A stretch of DNA of 49,194 bases from Alphaproteobacteria bacterium. GTDB lineage: Bacteria; Pseudomonadota; Alphaproteobacteria; Sphingomonadales; Kordiimonadaceae. Location: contig JAJFIS010000002.1 in NCBI GenBank assembly GCA_021774735.1, positions 1 through 49,194 on the forward strand. The letters are read 5' to 3'. Shown here one piece after another: positions 26,983-36,553 of this stretch. The position numbers were made by a program, and so were the translations under genes. The first letter of the stretch is position 1; every line of letters starts with the position of its first letter. Below the pieces are notes generated by a model. The model was not told the origin of the DNA and did not search any database. It saw only the letters and a list, made by a program, of their open reading frames with translations.

Positions 26983-27945
26983 TTATTTTTTCTTCTTATC
27001 ACCTTCGATAGATTTCAACCGATTGAGGAAATCACCATTGGGCGACATCACCATGGTCGTACTATCTTTACCCAGTGATTTTCGGTAAGCTTCCATCGTG
27101 CGGTAAAACTCGAAAAAGTCCACGTCTTGACCGTAAGCTTCTGCGAAAATTCGCACGGCTTCACCGTCGGCTTTACCGCGCGTTTCAGCGGCAATCCGCT
27201 CTGCTTGAGAAGTGATTTCCGCAACGCGCAAGTCCGTTTCAGCGCGAATGGTAATGGCTTCTTTGTCACCGATGGCGCGGGCTTCCTTGGCTTCCCGGGC
27301 GCGTTCTGCAATCATCCGGTTGAAAATAGCCAGGTTATTTTGCCTTGGCAGATCAACGCGCTTCAAGCGCACATCGACAATTTCAACGCCGAGTGCTGCT
27401 GCACTGGCATTCACCACATCGCGGATTTCATGCATGATGGCGGTACGCTTGCCACCTTCAACGCTCTCAAGGGTTAAAATCTGCTGATTATTATTCTGCA
27501 AATCATCCGTGGTACCACCCGAGACAATGTCGCTGAGCGTATGTTTACCGAGGATTTCCCGCACGGCAGGTTCCAAAATTTGACCGAGACGATCTGTGAC
27601 GCCACGCTCAATGGAAGTGCCGCCACCGCTATATGCCGCCTGAAAAGCGCGCAGAGGGTCGGCAATTTTAAAGCGGGCAACAGCATCAACCACCATACGT
27701 TTTTGGTCTGATGATAGAACATTTTCCCAATTACGCGTATCAAGCCGCAGGGCACGTTTGTCCAATAACACTACTTGCTGAACAACAGGAAGTTTCCAGT
27801 GTAAACCAGGCTCAGTGATGGTTTCTTTATGTTCACCATATTGCAGAACCAGTGCCTGCTGGCCTTCGTTTACCGTGTAAGCAGAAGCCACAACAGCCGC
27901 ACCTGCTACGCCTAATAGGCCTAAGAGAATAATCTTGCTTTTCAT
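26983..27945 (-). CDS. hflC: HflC, FtsH protease modulator
   Basis: A 320-residue SPFH/band-7 protein with one N-terminal transmembrane helix (about 4-24) and a periplasmic band-7 domain. HflC and HflK form a large cage around the FtsH protease and influence membrane protein turnover. Blocks such as EGQQALVLQYGEHKETITEPG, DKRALRLDTRNWE, VDVRLKRVDLP and IFNRMIAERAREAKEARAIG are typical. The C-terminal coiled region ends KSIEGDKKKK. ATG 27945 lies 3 nt after the hflK stop. Confidence 0.96.
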   Translation of the reverse strand: MKSKIILLGLLGVAGAAVVASAYTVNEGQQALVLQYGEHKETITEPGLHWKLPVVQQVVLLDKRALRLDTRNWENVLSSDQKRMVVDAVARFKIADPLRAFQAAYSGGGTSIERGVTDRLGQILEPAVREILGKHTLSDIVSGGTTDDLQNNNQQILTLESVEGGKRTAIMHEIRDVVNASAAALGVEIVDVRLKRVDLPRQNNLAIFNRMIAERAREAKEARAIGDKEAITIRAETDLRVAEITSQAERIAAETRGKADGEAVRIFAEAYGQDVDFFEFYRTMEAYRKSLGKDSTTMVMSPNGDFLNRLKSIEGDKKKK

Positions 27946-27948
27946 GAT

Positions 27949-29061
27949 CTAGTTCCCTTCTTTCTTATTTTTTTTACCAAGCTCATTAATCGGCAAATAA
28001 GGCACAACGCCGGTACCGTCATCATCCAAAATGACCTTATCCATACCACTTAGAATTTCTTCCATGGTTTCCAGATAAATCCGGCGCTTGGTAATGTCTT
28101 TGGCTTTCAGATATTCTTTGTAAACTGCGGTAAAGCGAGCAGCCTCACCCTTGGCACCGTTAACAATGCGGGCTTGATAAGCGAGAGCACCCTGGGTTAA
28201 GCGTTCAGCCTCGCCCTCGGCTTGCGGTATTTTTTCATTACGGTAACCGTCAGCTGTTGCAATTTTTTGTTCGCGGTCTGCTTGGGCCCGCTGCACATCG
28301 GTGAAGGCATCAACAACTTCATTCGTGGGAGGGCTAGCCCCTTCGATTTGGAAACGCTTGATGTTGATACCTGATTCGTACTCATCTAAAACTTTTTGGG
28401 TTAATTGCAGTGCTACTGACTGAATAACATCGCGGCCATCTGTAATGACCTCTTGAAAGGTACTGCGACCAACAACCTCACGCAGCACACTACGGGCTAC
28501 AGCTTTCACTGTTTCTTCTTGGTCCTCCAATTTGAACAGATAATTGTTGGCGTTTTTAATGTCCCAAACAATTGTATAAGCGACATTCACGATATTTTCG
28601 TCGCCCGTAAGCATTTGACCTTCAGGGTGCCCGCTATCAGAAATATTAGAGCGCCGCGAACCACCACTTTGCGTGCTGCTTCTGCCCACTTCAATCGTGT
28701 GTTCACGAGTTACCGCAGGAGTTAATACTGATTCAATTGGGTAAGGAAAGCGGATATGAAGTCCGGGTAGTAGCTCAGTTACAACTTTACCAAAGCGCAG
28801 GACAACACCACGTTCGTTATTTTCTACTTGATAAATGCCTGTGGTCAACCACAAAATGACGAAAGCAACCAAGCCCAGTGTAAAGCCCGTTTTGCCGCCC
28901 ATGCCGCCGGGCATCGCGCCCTTTAGCTTGTCTTGGCCCTTGCGGATAAATTCATCAATGTTCGGTGGCTCACCGCCGCCGCCCGAGCCGCCACTACCGC
29001 CACCACGCGGGCCACTGCCCCACGGATTTTGATTATTGCCACCATTATTTTGACCTGCCAT
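27949..29061 (-). CDS. hflK: HflK, FtsH protease modulator
   Basis: A 370-residue partner of HflC. The Gly- and Asn-rich cytoplasmic start (1-32) and the segment up to GGMGGKTG precede one transmembrane helix (about 58-78), then the band-7 domain (NNERGVVLRFGKVVTELLPG, LKRF-like IKRFQIEGASPP) and a coiled C-terminal part. The very Gly-rich N-terminus is normal for HflK. It heads hflK-hflC-DUF2065-degP and is divergent from mrp with about 195 bp between the starts. That interval should contain both promoters. Confidence 0.96.
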   Translation of the reverse strand: MAGQNNGGNNQNPWGSGPRGGGSGGSGGGGEPPNIDEFIRKGQDKLKGAMPGGMGGKTGFTLGLVAFVILWLTTGIYQVENNERGVVLRFGKVVTELLPGLHIRFPYPIESVLTPAVTREHTIEVGRSSTQSGGSRRSNISDSGHPEGQMLTGDENIVNVAYTIVWDIKNANNYLFKLEDQEETVKAVARSVLREVVGRSTFQEVITDGRDVIQSVALQLTQKVLDEYESGINIKRFQIEGASPPTNEVVDAFTDVQRAQADREQKIATADGYRNEKIPQAEGEAERLTQGALAYQARIVNGAKGEAARFTAVYKEYLKAKDITKRRIYLETMEEILSGMDKVILDDDGTGVVPYLPINELGKKNKKEGN

Positions 29062-29256
29062 TATACATCTCCCCGTCTGTTGATTGCGGTTGATTGGCTA
29101 TTTGCCAACCTATTATACAAGTAATTAAGGCTTCCTGCCATGTTATTACACATGAACGGTTGTCCATAGTCCTTGCATGGCTATATAGGTAGCGCAACAG
29201 ATTCTGCAATGTCTGGCGCATAAAATTCACACTATTGTTATTTTCAGGAAGTTTTT

Positions 29257-30330
29257 ATGGACAAGCTAACCAAAGACACCGTCTTAAATGCCTTAAAACC
29301 TGTGGCCCATGCTTTGGCGCGCACAGTTGAAGATTTAGTGAGTTCCGTCGCCATAGAAGGCGGAAATGTAGGGCTTGTTATCGACTTTAAAGACCGGCCA
29401 CCACAAAACCCTGATGATGTTCGTATCGACGTTGAAGAAATTATCAAAAATCTAGACGGTGTGTTTGAAGCCTCTGTTGTGATGACCGCTGCGCGCGCAG
29501 CAGCACCTAAACCCGCTAACCCGCCTGAAATGAAACCCGCTGGAAAATCTGAAATTCCGGCACCAAGCCCTATTGAGGGCGTTAAAAACATCATTGCAGT
29601 TGGTAGCGGCAAAGGCGGCGTTGGTAAATCAACAACAGCAATTAATATTGCCATCGCCCTAAGCGAGCAGGGATTATCTGTGGGCGTGCTGGACGCCGAT
29701 ATTTTTGGGCCAAGCTTGCCAAAATTACTCGGCATCGAAGGCACTAAGCCCCAATCCAAGGACGGTAAAATTATCCCGGTCGAAGTGATGGGCCTGAAAG
29801 TAATGTCTATCGGCTTAATGCTCGCGAACGATGACCCTATCATTTGGCGTGGGCCACAGGTTATGCGGGCGACCGGACAATTGCTAAGCGATGTCGCTTG
29901 GGGAACGCTTGATGTGTTGGTGGTTGACCTGCCCCCCGGCACCGGTGATGTGCAATTGACCTTGGTGCAAAAAGTGCCCCTGACTGGCGCTATTATTGTC
30001 TCCACCCCGCAAGACTTGGCGCTTATCGACGCGCGAAAAGGCCTGCAGATGTTCCGCAAGGTTGGAACGCCCATCATAGGTATCATTGAAAATATGAGCT
30101 TTTTCACTTGTCCTAAATGCGGTGAGCAATCTGATATATTTGGCCATGGTGGCGCACGGGATGCTGCCATTGATCTTGGGGCAGATTTCCTAGGCGAAAT
30201 ACCCTTGCATATGTCGGTGCGGGCGGGTTCAGACGCGGGCAACCCGGTGGTGCGCGCTGCACCACTTAGCAAACACGCCGCCATATATAATGATATTGCT
30301 GAAAAAATAGCTGGGAAATTGGACGTTTAA
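29257..30330 (+). CDS. mrp: Fe-S cluster carrier ATPase Mrp/ApbC
   Basis: A 357-residue P-loop protein that loads or carries [4Fe-4S] clusters to target proteins. The N-terminal 80 residues are a DUF59/MIP18-type domain. A Pro- and Ala-rich linker (about 82-107) follows, then the deviant Walker A GSGKGGVGKS (116-125), DADIFGPS, the Walker B VVDLPPGTGD and the cluster-binding CPKC (Cys285, Cys288). CAGGAAG lies before the ATG at 29257. Its stop overlaps the folA stop by 4 nt (convergent). The class I fumarase encoded at 34.9 kb is a possible [4Fe-4S] client. Confidence 0.96.
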   Translation: MDKLTKDTVLNALKPVAHALARTVEDLVSSVAIEGGNVGLVIDFKDRPPQNPDDVRIDVEEIIKNLDGVFEASVVMTAARAAAPKPANPPEMKPAGKSEIPAPSPIEGVKNIIAVGSGKGGVGKSTTAINIAIALSEQGLSVGVLDADIFGPSLPKLLGIEGTKPQSKDGKIIPVEVMGLKVMSIGLMLANDDPIIWRGPQVMRATGQLLSDVAWGTLDVLVVDLPPGTGDVQLTLVQKVPLTGAIIVSTPQDLALIDARKGLQMFRKVGTPIIGIIENMSFFTCPKCGEQSDIFGHGGARDAAIDLGADFLGEIPLHMSVRAGSDAGNPVVRAAPLSKHAAIYNDIAEKIAGKLDV

Positions 30331-30809
30331 CGCCGCTCAAGCAGCACATAATCATGGGCAGGGCCGTCCCCCACCGCCTCAACATGGCGGCGAGAGACCT
30401 CTTGCCAGTCATCAGGGTTGATAGCGGAGAAATAGGCATCGCCTTTTGGCTTCATATCTACCTCTGTTAAATATACCCTATCTGCTTGCAACAAAGCATG
30501 GGCGTATATCTGCGCGCCGCCGATGATCATCACCTCTTCCACGCCGCCAACTAAAGCTATGGCATCAGATAAAGAGGAAACCACCTCAGCGCCTTCCAAA
30601 TGCAGCTTCTCATTCCGGCTGATGACAATGTTGCGCCGCCCCGGTAGGGGCCTGCCAATGCTGTCAAATGTTTTACGGCCCATAACAATGGGCTTGCCCA
30701 TGGTGACAGCTTTGAAATATTTAAGGTCCTCACTCAGGTGCCACGGCAAATCGCCTCCGACACCAATGACCCCATTTTTCGCCACTGCAACGATGATAGA
30801 TACGATCAT
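30327..30809 (-). CDS. folA: Dihydrofolate reductase
   Basis: A 160-residue NADPH-dependent reductase that regenerates tetrahydrofolate. Typical DHFR blocks are present: [20 protein letters not shown] (4-23), the nucleotide-binding [16 protein letters not shown] (42-57), VISRN and [16 protein letters not shown], then YLTEVD. The acidic active-site position in [13 protein letters not shown] fits the bacterial enzyme. Its start overlaps the thyA stop (ATGA), so the two are co-transcribed. That couples methylene-THF use by ThyA to the recycling of DHF. Confidence 0.97.
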   Translation of the reverse strand: MIVSIIVAVAKNGVIGVGGDLPWHLSEDLKYFKAVTMGKPIVMGRKTFDSIGRPLPGRRNIVISRNEKLHLEGAEVVSSLSDAIALVGGVEEVMIIGGAQIYAHALLQADRVYLTEVDMKPKGDAYFSAINPDDWQEVSRRHVEAVGDGPAHDYVLLERR

Positions 30810-31600
30810 ACCGCAACTGCCCCTTTAATGTGGGGGTGGCATTCATATCCATCGATGCGGATATCATCGAAGGTGAAATCGAAAAGGTTGGTGACATCGG
30901 GGTTAAGCCACAGAGTTGGCAGGGGTTTAACGTCCCGGCTTAGCTGCAAGTCGGTCTGTTCAATATGATTGCTGTATAGATGCGTATCACCAAAAGTGTG
31001 GACAAAATCCCCCACCTTTAGGCCACAAACTTGCGCGATCATATGGGTGAGCAATGCATAGGATGCAATGTTGAAAGGCACCCCCAAAAACACATCGGCA
31101 CTGCGTTGGTATAGCTGGCAACTTAGCTTGCCGTCCGCCACATAAAATTGGAAAAGGCAGTGGCAAGGCGGCAGCGCCATATGGTCAACATCGGCCACAT
31201 TCCACGCTGAAACAATAAGACGGCGGCTGTTAGGGTTATTTTCAATCTGCTCAAGCAGCTGGGTAATTTGGTCAACACTATCGCCTGATGGTGTGGGCCA
31301 ACTGCGCCACTGGTGGCCGTAAACGGGGCCAAGGTCGCCTTTTTCATCCGCCCATGCATCCCAAATGGAAACGCCATTATCTTTCAAATACTGAATATTG
31401 GTATCACCCGCGATAAACCATAAAAGTTCATGGATAATCGACTTCAAATGCAGCTTCTTGGTCGTCACCATCGGGAAGCCTTGGCTAAGATCAAAGCGCA
31501 TTTGATGACCAAAAACACTGTAAGTGCCGGTACCGGTGCGATCCCCCTTGAAGGTGCCTTGCATACGAATGCGCTGCATTAGGTCAAGATATTGCTGCAT
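30806..31600 (-). CDS. thyA: Thymidylate synthase (ThyA type)
   Basis: A 264-residue enzyme that methylates dUMP to dTMP with methylene-tetrahydrofolate. The nucleophile is Cys146 in [10 protein letters not shown]. Other conserved parts are the N-terminal [40 protein letters not shown] and DTHLYSNH. The length matches E. coli ThyA. It precedes folA with a 4-nt overlap. Upstream, on the other strand, lies the tmRNA gene, and about 135 bp between them hold the divergent promoters. Confidence 0.98.
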   Translation of the reverse strand: MQQYLDLMQRIRMQGTFKGDRTGTGTYSVFGHQMRFDLSQGFPMVTTKKLHLKSIIHELLWFIAGDTNIQYLKDNGVSIWDAWADEKGDLGPVYGHQWRSWPTPSGDSVDQITQLLEQIENNPNSRRLIVSAWNVADVDHMALPPCHCLFQFYVADGKLSCQLYQRSADVFLGVPFNIASYALLTHMIAQVCGLKVGDFVHTFGDTHLYSNHIEQTDLQLSRDVKPLPTLWLNPDVTNLFDFTFDDIRIDGYECHPHIKGAVAV

Positions 31601-31817
31601 TGAAGCCCCTAGCCTGAATTATTAGTGTAACCACACCATAAAACTAGCGCTCCTTGATCGCTTTGCCTAGTGGAAAGCTGATAAAAATCATCTGAAAAGA
31701 CTTTAAAATGCCATCATCATATCCTATGTAAGGTCTTGTCAGTTCGCTGACTATGGCAATAAACGGCGCAGTAAGTACGCATTGCGGACCCGGGGGCGGT
31801 ACCCGGCGCCTCCACCA

Positions 31818-31851
31818 TAAAGGCTCTAAAATACTTTAGAACCTTTATGAT
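31818..31851 (+). other. tmRNA intervening sequence (processed out)
   Basis: The segment between the mature 3' CCA and the mature 5' G of the permuted tmRNA. It forms a long hairpin with the flanks (ATAAAGGcTCTAAA / TTTAGAaCCTTTAT, one mismatch, loop about 4 nt), stacking on the acceptor stem. In alphaproteobacteria such a loop is removed by tRNA-type nucleases to give two RNA pieces. Confidence 0.85.
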
Positions 31852-31937
31852 GGGGGCGAAATAGGATCGACGTGTGAGGAAAGTTGTTAGCTTTTTGCTC
31901 AGGATGGCACCGCTGTGATGGGCCAATTTTGATAAAT

Positions 31938-31976
31938 GCAAATGACAACAATGTCGAGTTTGCTGTTGCTGCGTAA
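31938..31976 (+). other. ssrA proteolysis tag reading frame
   Basis: Resume codon GCA at 31938, then codons for NDNNVEFAVAA and the stop TAA (31974-31976). The Ala-Ala end is the ClpX recognition signal, and the Asn-rich start fits the SspB-binding part of alphaproteobacterial tags. The adaptor SspB is encoded 2.3 kb downstream. Confidence 0.95.
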
Positions 31977-32210
31977 GCAGTTTTAGTAAACGCATCTATC
32001 TAATCCCTGGTCGTTGACGCGGTCAGGTGGGGCTTGGTCCACCTAGCAACAGAACGGACCACTTTATTTCAGTCTAAATTTACGCATATTCCTAACCATT
32101 TCTTCATAAATAAACTGTTAGATAGCAACATGGTTCAATGAAAGTGCCCTATTATGATTAGGGTTGACTGCTCGCATAATGCAGCACCAGACAATTTTTA
32201 GGGTAATTCT

Positions 32211-34088
32211 ATGCCAATTTTGGGGCGTAAATGGATATCAAGGATGGCAATCACTCTAGCCATTCTTTTCATATCTGCTCCCATAACAAGCCCGCAATTA
32301 ATAGCAGAAGAGAAGCTGGACCGCACTGACATAATTATGGCCTACTTGATAAATTTCACACATCAGGTGTCATGGCCTAACGCCATAAGTCATAAGAGCT
32401 TTCACTTGCATATCATTGATTCTGAGCCTGAACTTTTTGACCTGATAAAACAAACAACAGAAATTGAAAGTCGACACGGCGGGTCTATGATCGTTAGCTA
32501 TTCTACTGATGGAAAGATCCCGACAGGCACTCACCTTATTTTCCTGGCGGCAAGTAAATCAGAGCTATTTGAGCAAATATTCACCACCATTCAAAATCAA
32601 CCTGTATTATTAATCACATCGGGTCATCAAGAACTTGATCAAATCATGATTGATCTCATCAATATAGATAGCGATCATCCCAATTTCATCATCAATAGAG
32701 CAAATATCACCCAGCAGGGTTTATCCTTTGACTCGAAAATAACCCAGATTAAAGGTGCTGAGATAGGGTTGGATATATTAACGTTGCAAGACCGAATGGA
32801 ATTAGCAAAACACCATCGAGAGATAAACAGTCTTAAAAAATCTCTTGTAGCCAGTATGGAGAAAAATGCTGCATTACAGCAGGAAATCGCTAATTCTAGC
32901 CTGAAAATAGAACAGCATAAGCGTAAAATTGATGAGCAAGTCCATGGCTTAGAAATTCAAGAAACAACGATAGCGTCACGTGATGCAAAACTTAAAAAAC
33001 AGCAAACCAATCTTGCAACATTGCAAGGCAATATAAACAACGCCGAAAACACATATGCAGACCAACAAAATGAGATAAACCAGCAGGCCGAACTTCTTGA
33101 AAAATTAAATGAGCAAATATCCGTCCAACTATCGGCGCTTGGCTTGGTGGTTGCCTTATTCATAATTGTTTCCATTTTCGCGGCTTTAATTTACCAAGCG
33201 TTTCGGCAAATTCGTACCATGAATGCCGCACTTGCAAATGAAAAAGAAGATGCCGAAGATGCCCGTGCTGAACTTGCAAAACTTAATAGTGAGCTTGAAT
33301 ATAGAGTTATTAACCGCACCAAGGGTTTGCAATTGGCTATGGAAAGGGCAGAAATTGCCAGCCAGTCAAAGTCTGACTTTCTTGCCCATATGAGCCATGA
33401 ACTTAGAACGCCGCTGAATGCCATCATTGGATTTTCGGAAGCTTTGGCAAGCAAAGACCCGATAATGGTGAAAATGGTGAAAGCTAAATCCCATGAATAC
33501 GGCGAATATATACACCAAAGCTCCACCCATTTGCTGAGCATTATCAATAACCTCTTAGACATGTCCCGGGTGGAAGCTGGCAAAATGGATCTGCATGACG
33601 AAATATTCCAAATTAGCAGTCTCCACGAGCAACTGAAAAATATGGTCCGGCCTATTTTACAATCAAAAAGCCAAAAGCTTGTATTCAACGTAGAAGAAAC
33701 TGAGCCTTCATTACTTGCGGACCAACGGTTGGTCTCACAAATGATCATTAACCTTATTTCCAATGCCAGCAAATACTCAGAGGCAAATCAGACTATAGCT
33801 GTTGGTACCAAAATAAATGCATCCGGCTGTTTTGAAATTTTCGTATCCGACACGGGTGTTGGCATGACCAAACAGGGAATAGAGCGCGCTCTTGAAACCT
33901 TTGGCAAGGTTAGAAATGCTTTCTCCACTACCCAAGAGGGAACCGGACTTGGGCTGCCTTTAACCAAAGCTTTAATCGAAGAGCATGATGGCTCCCTTAC
34001 CATTGAAAGTGTTTTGAATGAGGGGACACATGTAATTCTTACCTTCCCCAAATACCGTAGTAAAATGCCCAATTCTTCTACGAGCTAA
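32211..34088 (+). CDS. Membrane histidine kinase with N-terminal YfiR-like domain
   Basis: A 625-residue sensor kinase. A signal or first membrane segment (about 12-30) leads into a periplasmic YfiR-type (DUF4154) domain (about 38-180: DIIMAYLINFTHQVSWP, LIFLAASKSELFEQI, GLSFDSKI). A long coiled coil (about 195-305) and a transmembrane helix (about 308-332) follow. Then come a second coiled coil, HisKA with phospho-acceptor His396 (MSHELRTPLN), and a HATPase domain with N box NLISNASKYSE, DTGVGM and GTGLGL. No receiver domain is attached and no response regulator gene is adjacent, so its partner is elsewhere. The ATG at 32211 has only a weak ribosome-binding site. Confidence 0.9.
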   Translation: MPILGRKWISRMAITLAILFISAPITSPQLIAEEKLDRTDIIMAYLINFTHQVSWPNAISHKSFHLHIIDSEPELFDLIKQTTEIESRHGGSMIVSYSTDGKIPTGTHLIFLAASKSELFEQIFTTIQNQPVLLITSGHQELDQIMIDLINIDSDHPNFIINRANITQQGLSFDSKITQIKGAEIGLDILTLQDRMELAKHHREINSLKKSLVASMEKNAALQQEIANSSLKIEQHKRKIDEQVHGLEIQETTIASRDAKLKKQQTNLATLQGNINNAENTYADQQNEINQQAELLEKLNEQISVQLSALGLVVALFIIVSIFAALIYQAFRQIRTMNAALANEKEDAEDARAELAKLNSELEYRVINRTKGLQLAMERAEIASQSKSDFLAHMSHELRTPLNAIIGFSEALASKDPIMVKMVKAKSHEYGEYIHQSSTHLLSIINNLLDMSRVEAGKMDLHDEIFQISSLHEQLKNMVRPILQSKSQKLVFNVEETEPSLLADQRLVSQMIINLISNASKYSEANQTIAVGTKINASGCFEIFVSDTGVGMTKQGIERALETFGKVRNAFSTTQEGTGLGLPLTKALIEEHDGSLTIESVLNEGTHVILTFPKYRSKMPNSSTS

Positions 34089-34230
34089 CCAATTTACTCC
34101 AACGTCTCATACTAAAGGTTGTTCCCCTGAATAATGCAATGTCAGGTTAGAAATGTGATAATTTACTTGGCTAATCACAAGTGATCACCCTATAAAGCTT
34201 TATCAATGACCCTGTAATGATGGACTAAAT

Positions 34231-34728
34231 ATGTCAAAGATCACCATTGACTATGACACCCGCGTCCAAAACGCCCTTCGTGGTGTTGTACGTGATGTTT
34301 TATGTGACGCAGCTAAAGATGGCTTAGAAGGGGATCATCATTTTTATGTGGCCTTTAAAACCCAAGCGGAAGGGGTGAATATTCCAGCCCATCTTGCCAG
34401 CCGCTTTCCTGATGAAATGACAATTGTCCTGCAGCATAAATTTTGGGGCTTGAAAATATTTGATGACCATTTTGAGGTCGGCCTTAGTTTCAACCAAAAA
34501 CCTGAGCATCTAACCATTCCCTTTAATGCTATCCTTGGTTTTGTAGACCCCAGTGTGCAGTTTGCCCTGCAATTCCATGATGACGACTTCACTAGCGTCC
34601 AAGAGGGCATTGATGAAATGCAGGATGAAATCATTGAACCAGAAGTTGCCGAAACTGATACAGCCATAAATACACCAGAAAGCGACAGCGATAAGGTTGT
34701 AACCCTTGATGCTTTCCGCCGGAAATAA
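34231..34728 (+). CDS. sspB: SspB, ClpXP adaptor for ssrA-tagged proteins
   Basis: A 165-residue adaptor of the alphaproteobacterial SspB type. The conserved fold (about 5-115) includes YDTRVQNALRGVVRDVL, HHFYVAFKT, FPDEMTIVLQHKFWGL, FEVGLSFNQKPEHLTIPF and FVDPSVQFALQF. An acidic, disordered linker (about 125-152) follows. The C-terminal VVTLDAFRRK is the short peptide that docks on the ClpX zinc-binding domain. SspB tethers ssrA-tagged substrates to ClpXP. It lies about 2.2 kb from ssrA itself, on the same strand, with the kinase gene between, and precedes fumarase. Confidence 0.93.
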   Translation: MSKITIDYDTRVQNALRGVVRDVLCDAAKDGLEGDHHFYVAFKTQAEGVNIPAHLASRFPDEMTIVLQHKFWGLKIFDDHFEVGLSFNQKPEHLTIPFNAILGFVDPSVQFALQFHDDDFTSVQEGIDEMQDEIIEPEVAETDTAINTPESDSDKVVTLDAFRRK

Positions 34729-34785
34729 AGCCCCTATATGTGGGCTGATAATATGCCATTTGATCGCCCCTCATATCCTGCATAT

Positions 34786-34813
34786 ATTATTTTGGCCAGA
34801 CGCCCAAAATAAT
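34786..34813 (+). repeat. Inverted repeat between sspB and fumarase
   Basis: Perfect 10-bp arms ATTATTTTGG (34786-34795) and CCAAAATAAT (34804-34813) with an 8-nt loop lie 46 bp before the fumarase start. It could be a weak terminator for sspB or an operator; AT-rich flanks make both plausible. Confidence 0.6.
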
Positions 34814-34859
34814 CGTATGAATAACCGCAGCATATAGCCAAAAATATTGGAGCCTTTTC

Positions 34860-36470
34860 ATGACCGACTGGACATACAGAAAACTTCTGCAATTGGGTGA
34901 TGACACCACTGAATATCGCAAGATAACCAGTGATCATGTGGAAACAATAGTCGTGGACGGCAAAGTAATTCTAAAAGTGTCTGACGCGGGCCTGCAACTG
35001 CTGGCATCAACCGCCATGCGCGATATTGCCCATCTGCTTCGCCCTGCTCATCTGGCCCAGCTCGCCATAATATTGGACGACGATGAGGCCAGCGATAATG
35101 ACCGCTTTGTCGCCCGGGAATTGTTAAAAAATGCCAATATCGCAGCTGGTATGGTTCTGCCAAGCTGCCAAGACACCGGCACCGCCATCATTATGGGCAA
35201 GAAAGGCCAATATGTTTGGACGGACGGCGATGATGCTGCTCCGCTGACCGAAGGTGTGGTTGATACCTATACCAAGACCAACCTGCGCTATAGCCAGATG
35301 GCCCCTATCAACATGTATGACGAGCGAAACACCCGCAATAACACCCCCGTTCAGCTCGATTTATATGCCGACAAAGGCAATGAATATCATTTTCTTTTCA
35401 TGGCGAAAGGGGGCGGCTCGGCCAATAAAACTTTCCTCTATCAGCAAACACCGGCGACACTGCGTGAAGACCGGATGATGGCTTTTTTGGAAGAGAAGAT
35501 TAAAACGCTCGGCACATCGGCCTGCCCACCCTATCATCTATCCATCGTTATTGGTGGCCTAAGCGCTGAGCATAATTTAAAAACGGTCAAGCTTGCCAGC
35601 GCCCATGATCTTGATAATTTGTCCTTGAGCGGCGACGAAAGTGGTCGGGCTTTCCGCGACATACCCATGGAAGAAGCCATCCATAAAATGACCCAAAATA
35701 TGGGCATAGGTGCTCAATTTGGCGGTAAATATTTCTGCCATGATGTCCGGGTTGTGCGCTTGCCGCGCCATGGTGCCAGCTTGCCGGTGGGCATCGGCGT
35801 ATCTTGCTCGGCGGACCGTCAAGCCAAGGGAAAGATCACCGCTGACGGCATTTTCATTGAAGCACTGGAAACCGACCCGGCCAAATATATGCCCGAGATT
35901 AACGGGGAAACGCTTTCACAAGAAGTGGTTCATATTGACCTCAACCGCCCGATGGATGATATCCGCGCTGAGCTTAGCCAATATCCGATCAAAACCCGCC
36001 TGAGCCTGAGCGGCACCATCATCGTTGCCCGTGACCTCGCCCATGCCCGCATTCAACAAAGCTTGGATGATGGCGGCTCCATGCCAGATTATTTCAAAGA
36101 CCATATCGTCTATTATGCCGGTCCCGCCAAAACACCGGAGGGCTATGCATCCGGCAGCTTTGGCCCCACCACCGCAGGTCGGATGGACAGTTATGTGGCA
36201 CCCTTCCAAGCACTGGGCGCCAGCCTCATCAGCTTAGCTAAAGGTAATCGCAGCAAAGCCGTAACCAAAGCATGTAAGGAGCATGGTGGCTTTTACCTTG
36301 GCAGCATTGGCGGCCCGGCTGCTATTCTGGCCAAAGACAACATCCGCAAGGTGGAAGTGCTCGATTTCGCTGATCTGGGCATGGAAGCAATATGGAAAAT
36401 CGACATCGAAAATTTCCCTGCTTTCATCGTCGTTGATGACAAAGGCAATGACTTTTTCGCCAATATTTAA
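34860..36470 (+). CDS. Class I fumarate hydratase ([4Fe-4S] type)
   Basis: A 536-residue oxygen-sensitive fumarase of the FumA/FumB type that interconverts fumarate and malate in the TCA cycle. The three cluster-ligand cysteines of E. coli FumA (105, 224, 318) correspond to Cys103 (SCQDTG), Cys222 (SACPPYH) and Cys316 (GVSCSAD). The N-terminal alpha domain and the C-terminal beta domain (from about 370) are both complete. Conserved stretches include [26 protein letters not shown] and [21 protein letters not shown] precedes the ATG at 34860. No class II fumC is seen in this window. Confidence 0.95.
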   Translation: MTDWTYRKLLQLGDDTTEYRKITSDHVETIVVDGKVILKVSDAGLQLLASTAMRDIAHLLRPAHLAQLAIILDDDEASDNDRFVARELLKNANIAAGMVLPSCQDTGTAIIMGKKGQYVWTDGDDAAPLTEGVVDTYTKTNLRYSQMAPINMYDERNTRNNTPVQLDLYADKGNEYHFLFMAKGGGSANKTFLYQQTPATLREDRMMAFLEEKIKTLGTSACPPYHLSIVIGGLSAEHNLKTVKLASAHDLDNLSLSGDESGRAFRDIPMEEAIHKMTQNMGIGAQFGGKYFCHDVRVVRLPRHGASLPVGIGVSCSADRQAKGKITADGIFIEALETDPAKYMPEINGETLSQEVVHIDLNRPMDDIRAELSQYPIKTRLSLSGTIIVARDLAHARIQQSLDDGGSMPDYFKDHIVYYAGPAKTPEGYASGSFGPTTAGRMDSYVAPFQALGASLISLAKGNRSKAVTKACKEHGGFYLGSIGGPAAILAKDNIRKVEVLDFADLGMEAIWKIDIENFPAFIVVDDKGNDFFANI

Positions 36471-36553
36471 GGCGCATATTGTCGCAGTCTCACTGTTTTG
36501 CTTGAAATTTCTCATCACTTAGGGATTTGTAAGGCTAATAGGAGAACATAACC

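Larger units (their letters stand above)
31738..32066 (+). ncRNA. ssrA: Circularly permuted two-piece tmRNA
   Basis: The 3' (acceptor) part comes first, ending in the T arm and CGCCTCC-A-CCA (31807-31817). A 34-nt intervening sequence follows, then the mature 5' end at 31852 (GGGGGCG, GAAATAGGATCGACG). The 7-bp acceptor stem pairs perfectly across the permutation and keeps the G3-U70 pair that alanyl-tRNA synthetase needs. The tag frame encodes ANDNNVEFAVAA with its stop in the loop of a CTGC-GTAA-GCAG hairpin. Downstream stems (AGGTGG/CCACCT) and a GTTG/CAAC match suggest a pseudoknot. Outer ends are approximate. A GTCAG-TTCG-CTGAC hairpin opens the acceptor side. Confidence 0.94.

Noticed and set aside
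29244-30284. 346-codon minus-strand frame
   Set aside because: It is the shadow of mrp; the plus-strand product has every expected Mrp motif, while this one is low-complexity Ser/Pro/Thr.
31717-31995. Minus-strand frame of 92 codons
   Set aside because: It is antisense to the tmRNA gene and exists only because the RNA gene lacks stops in that frame.
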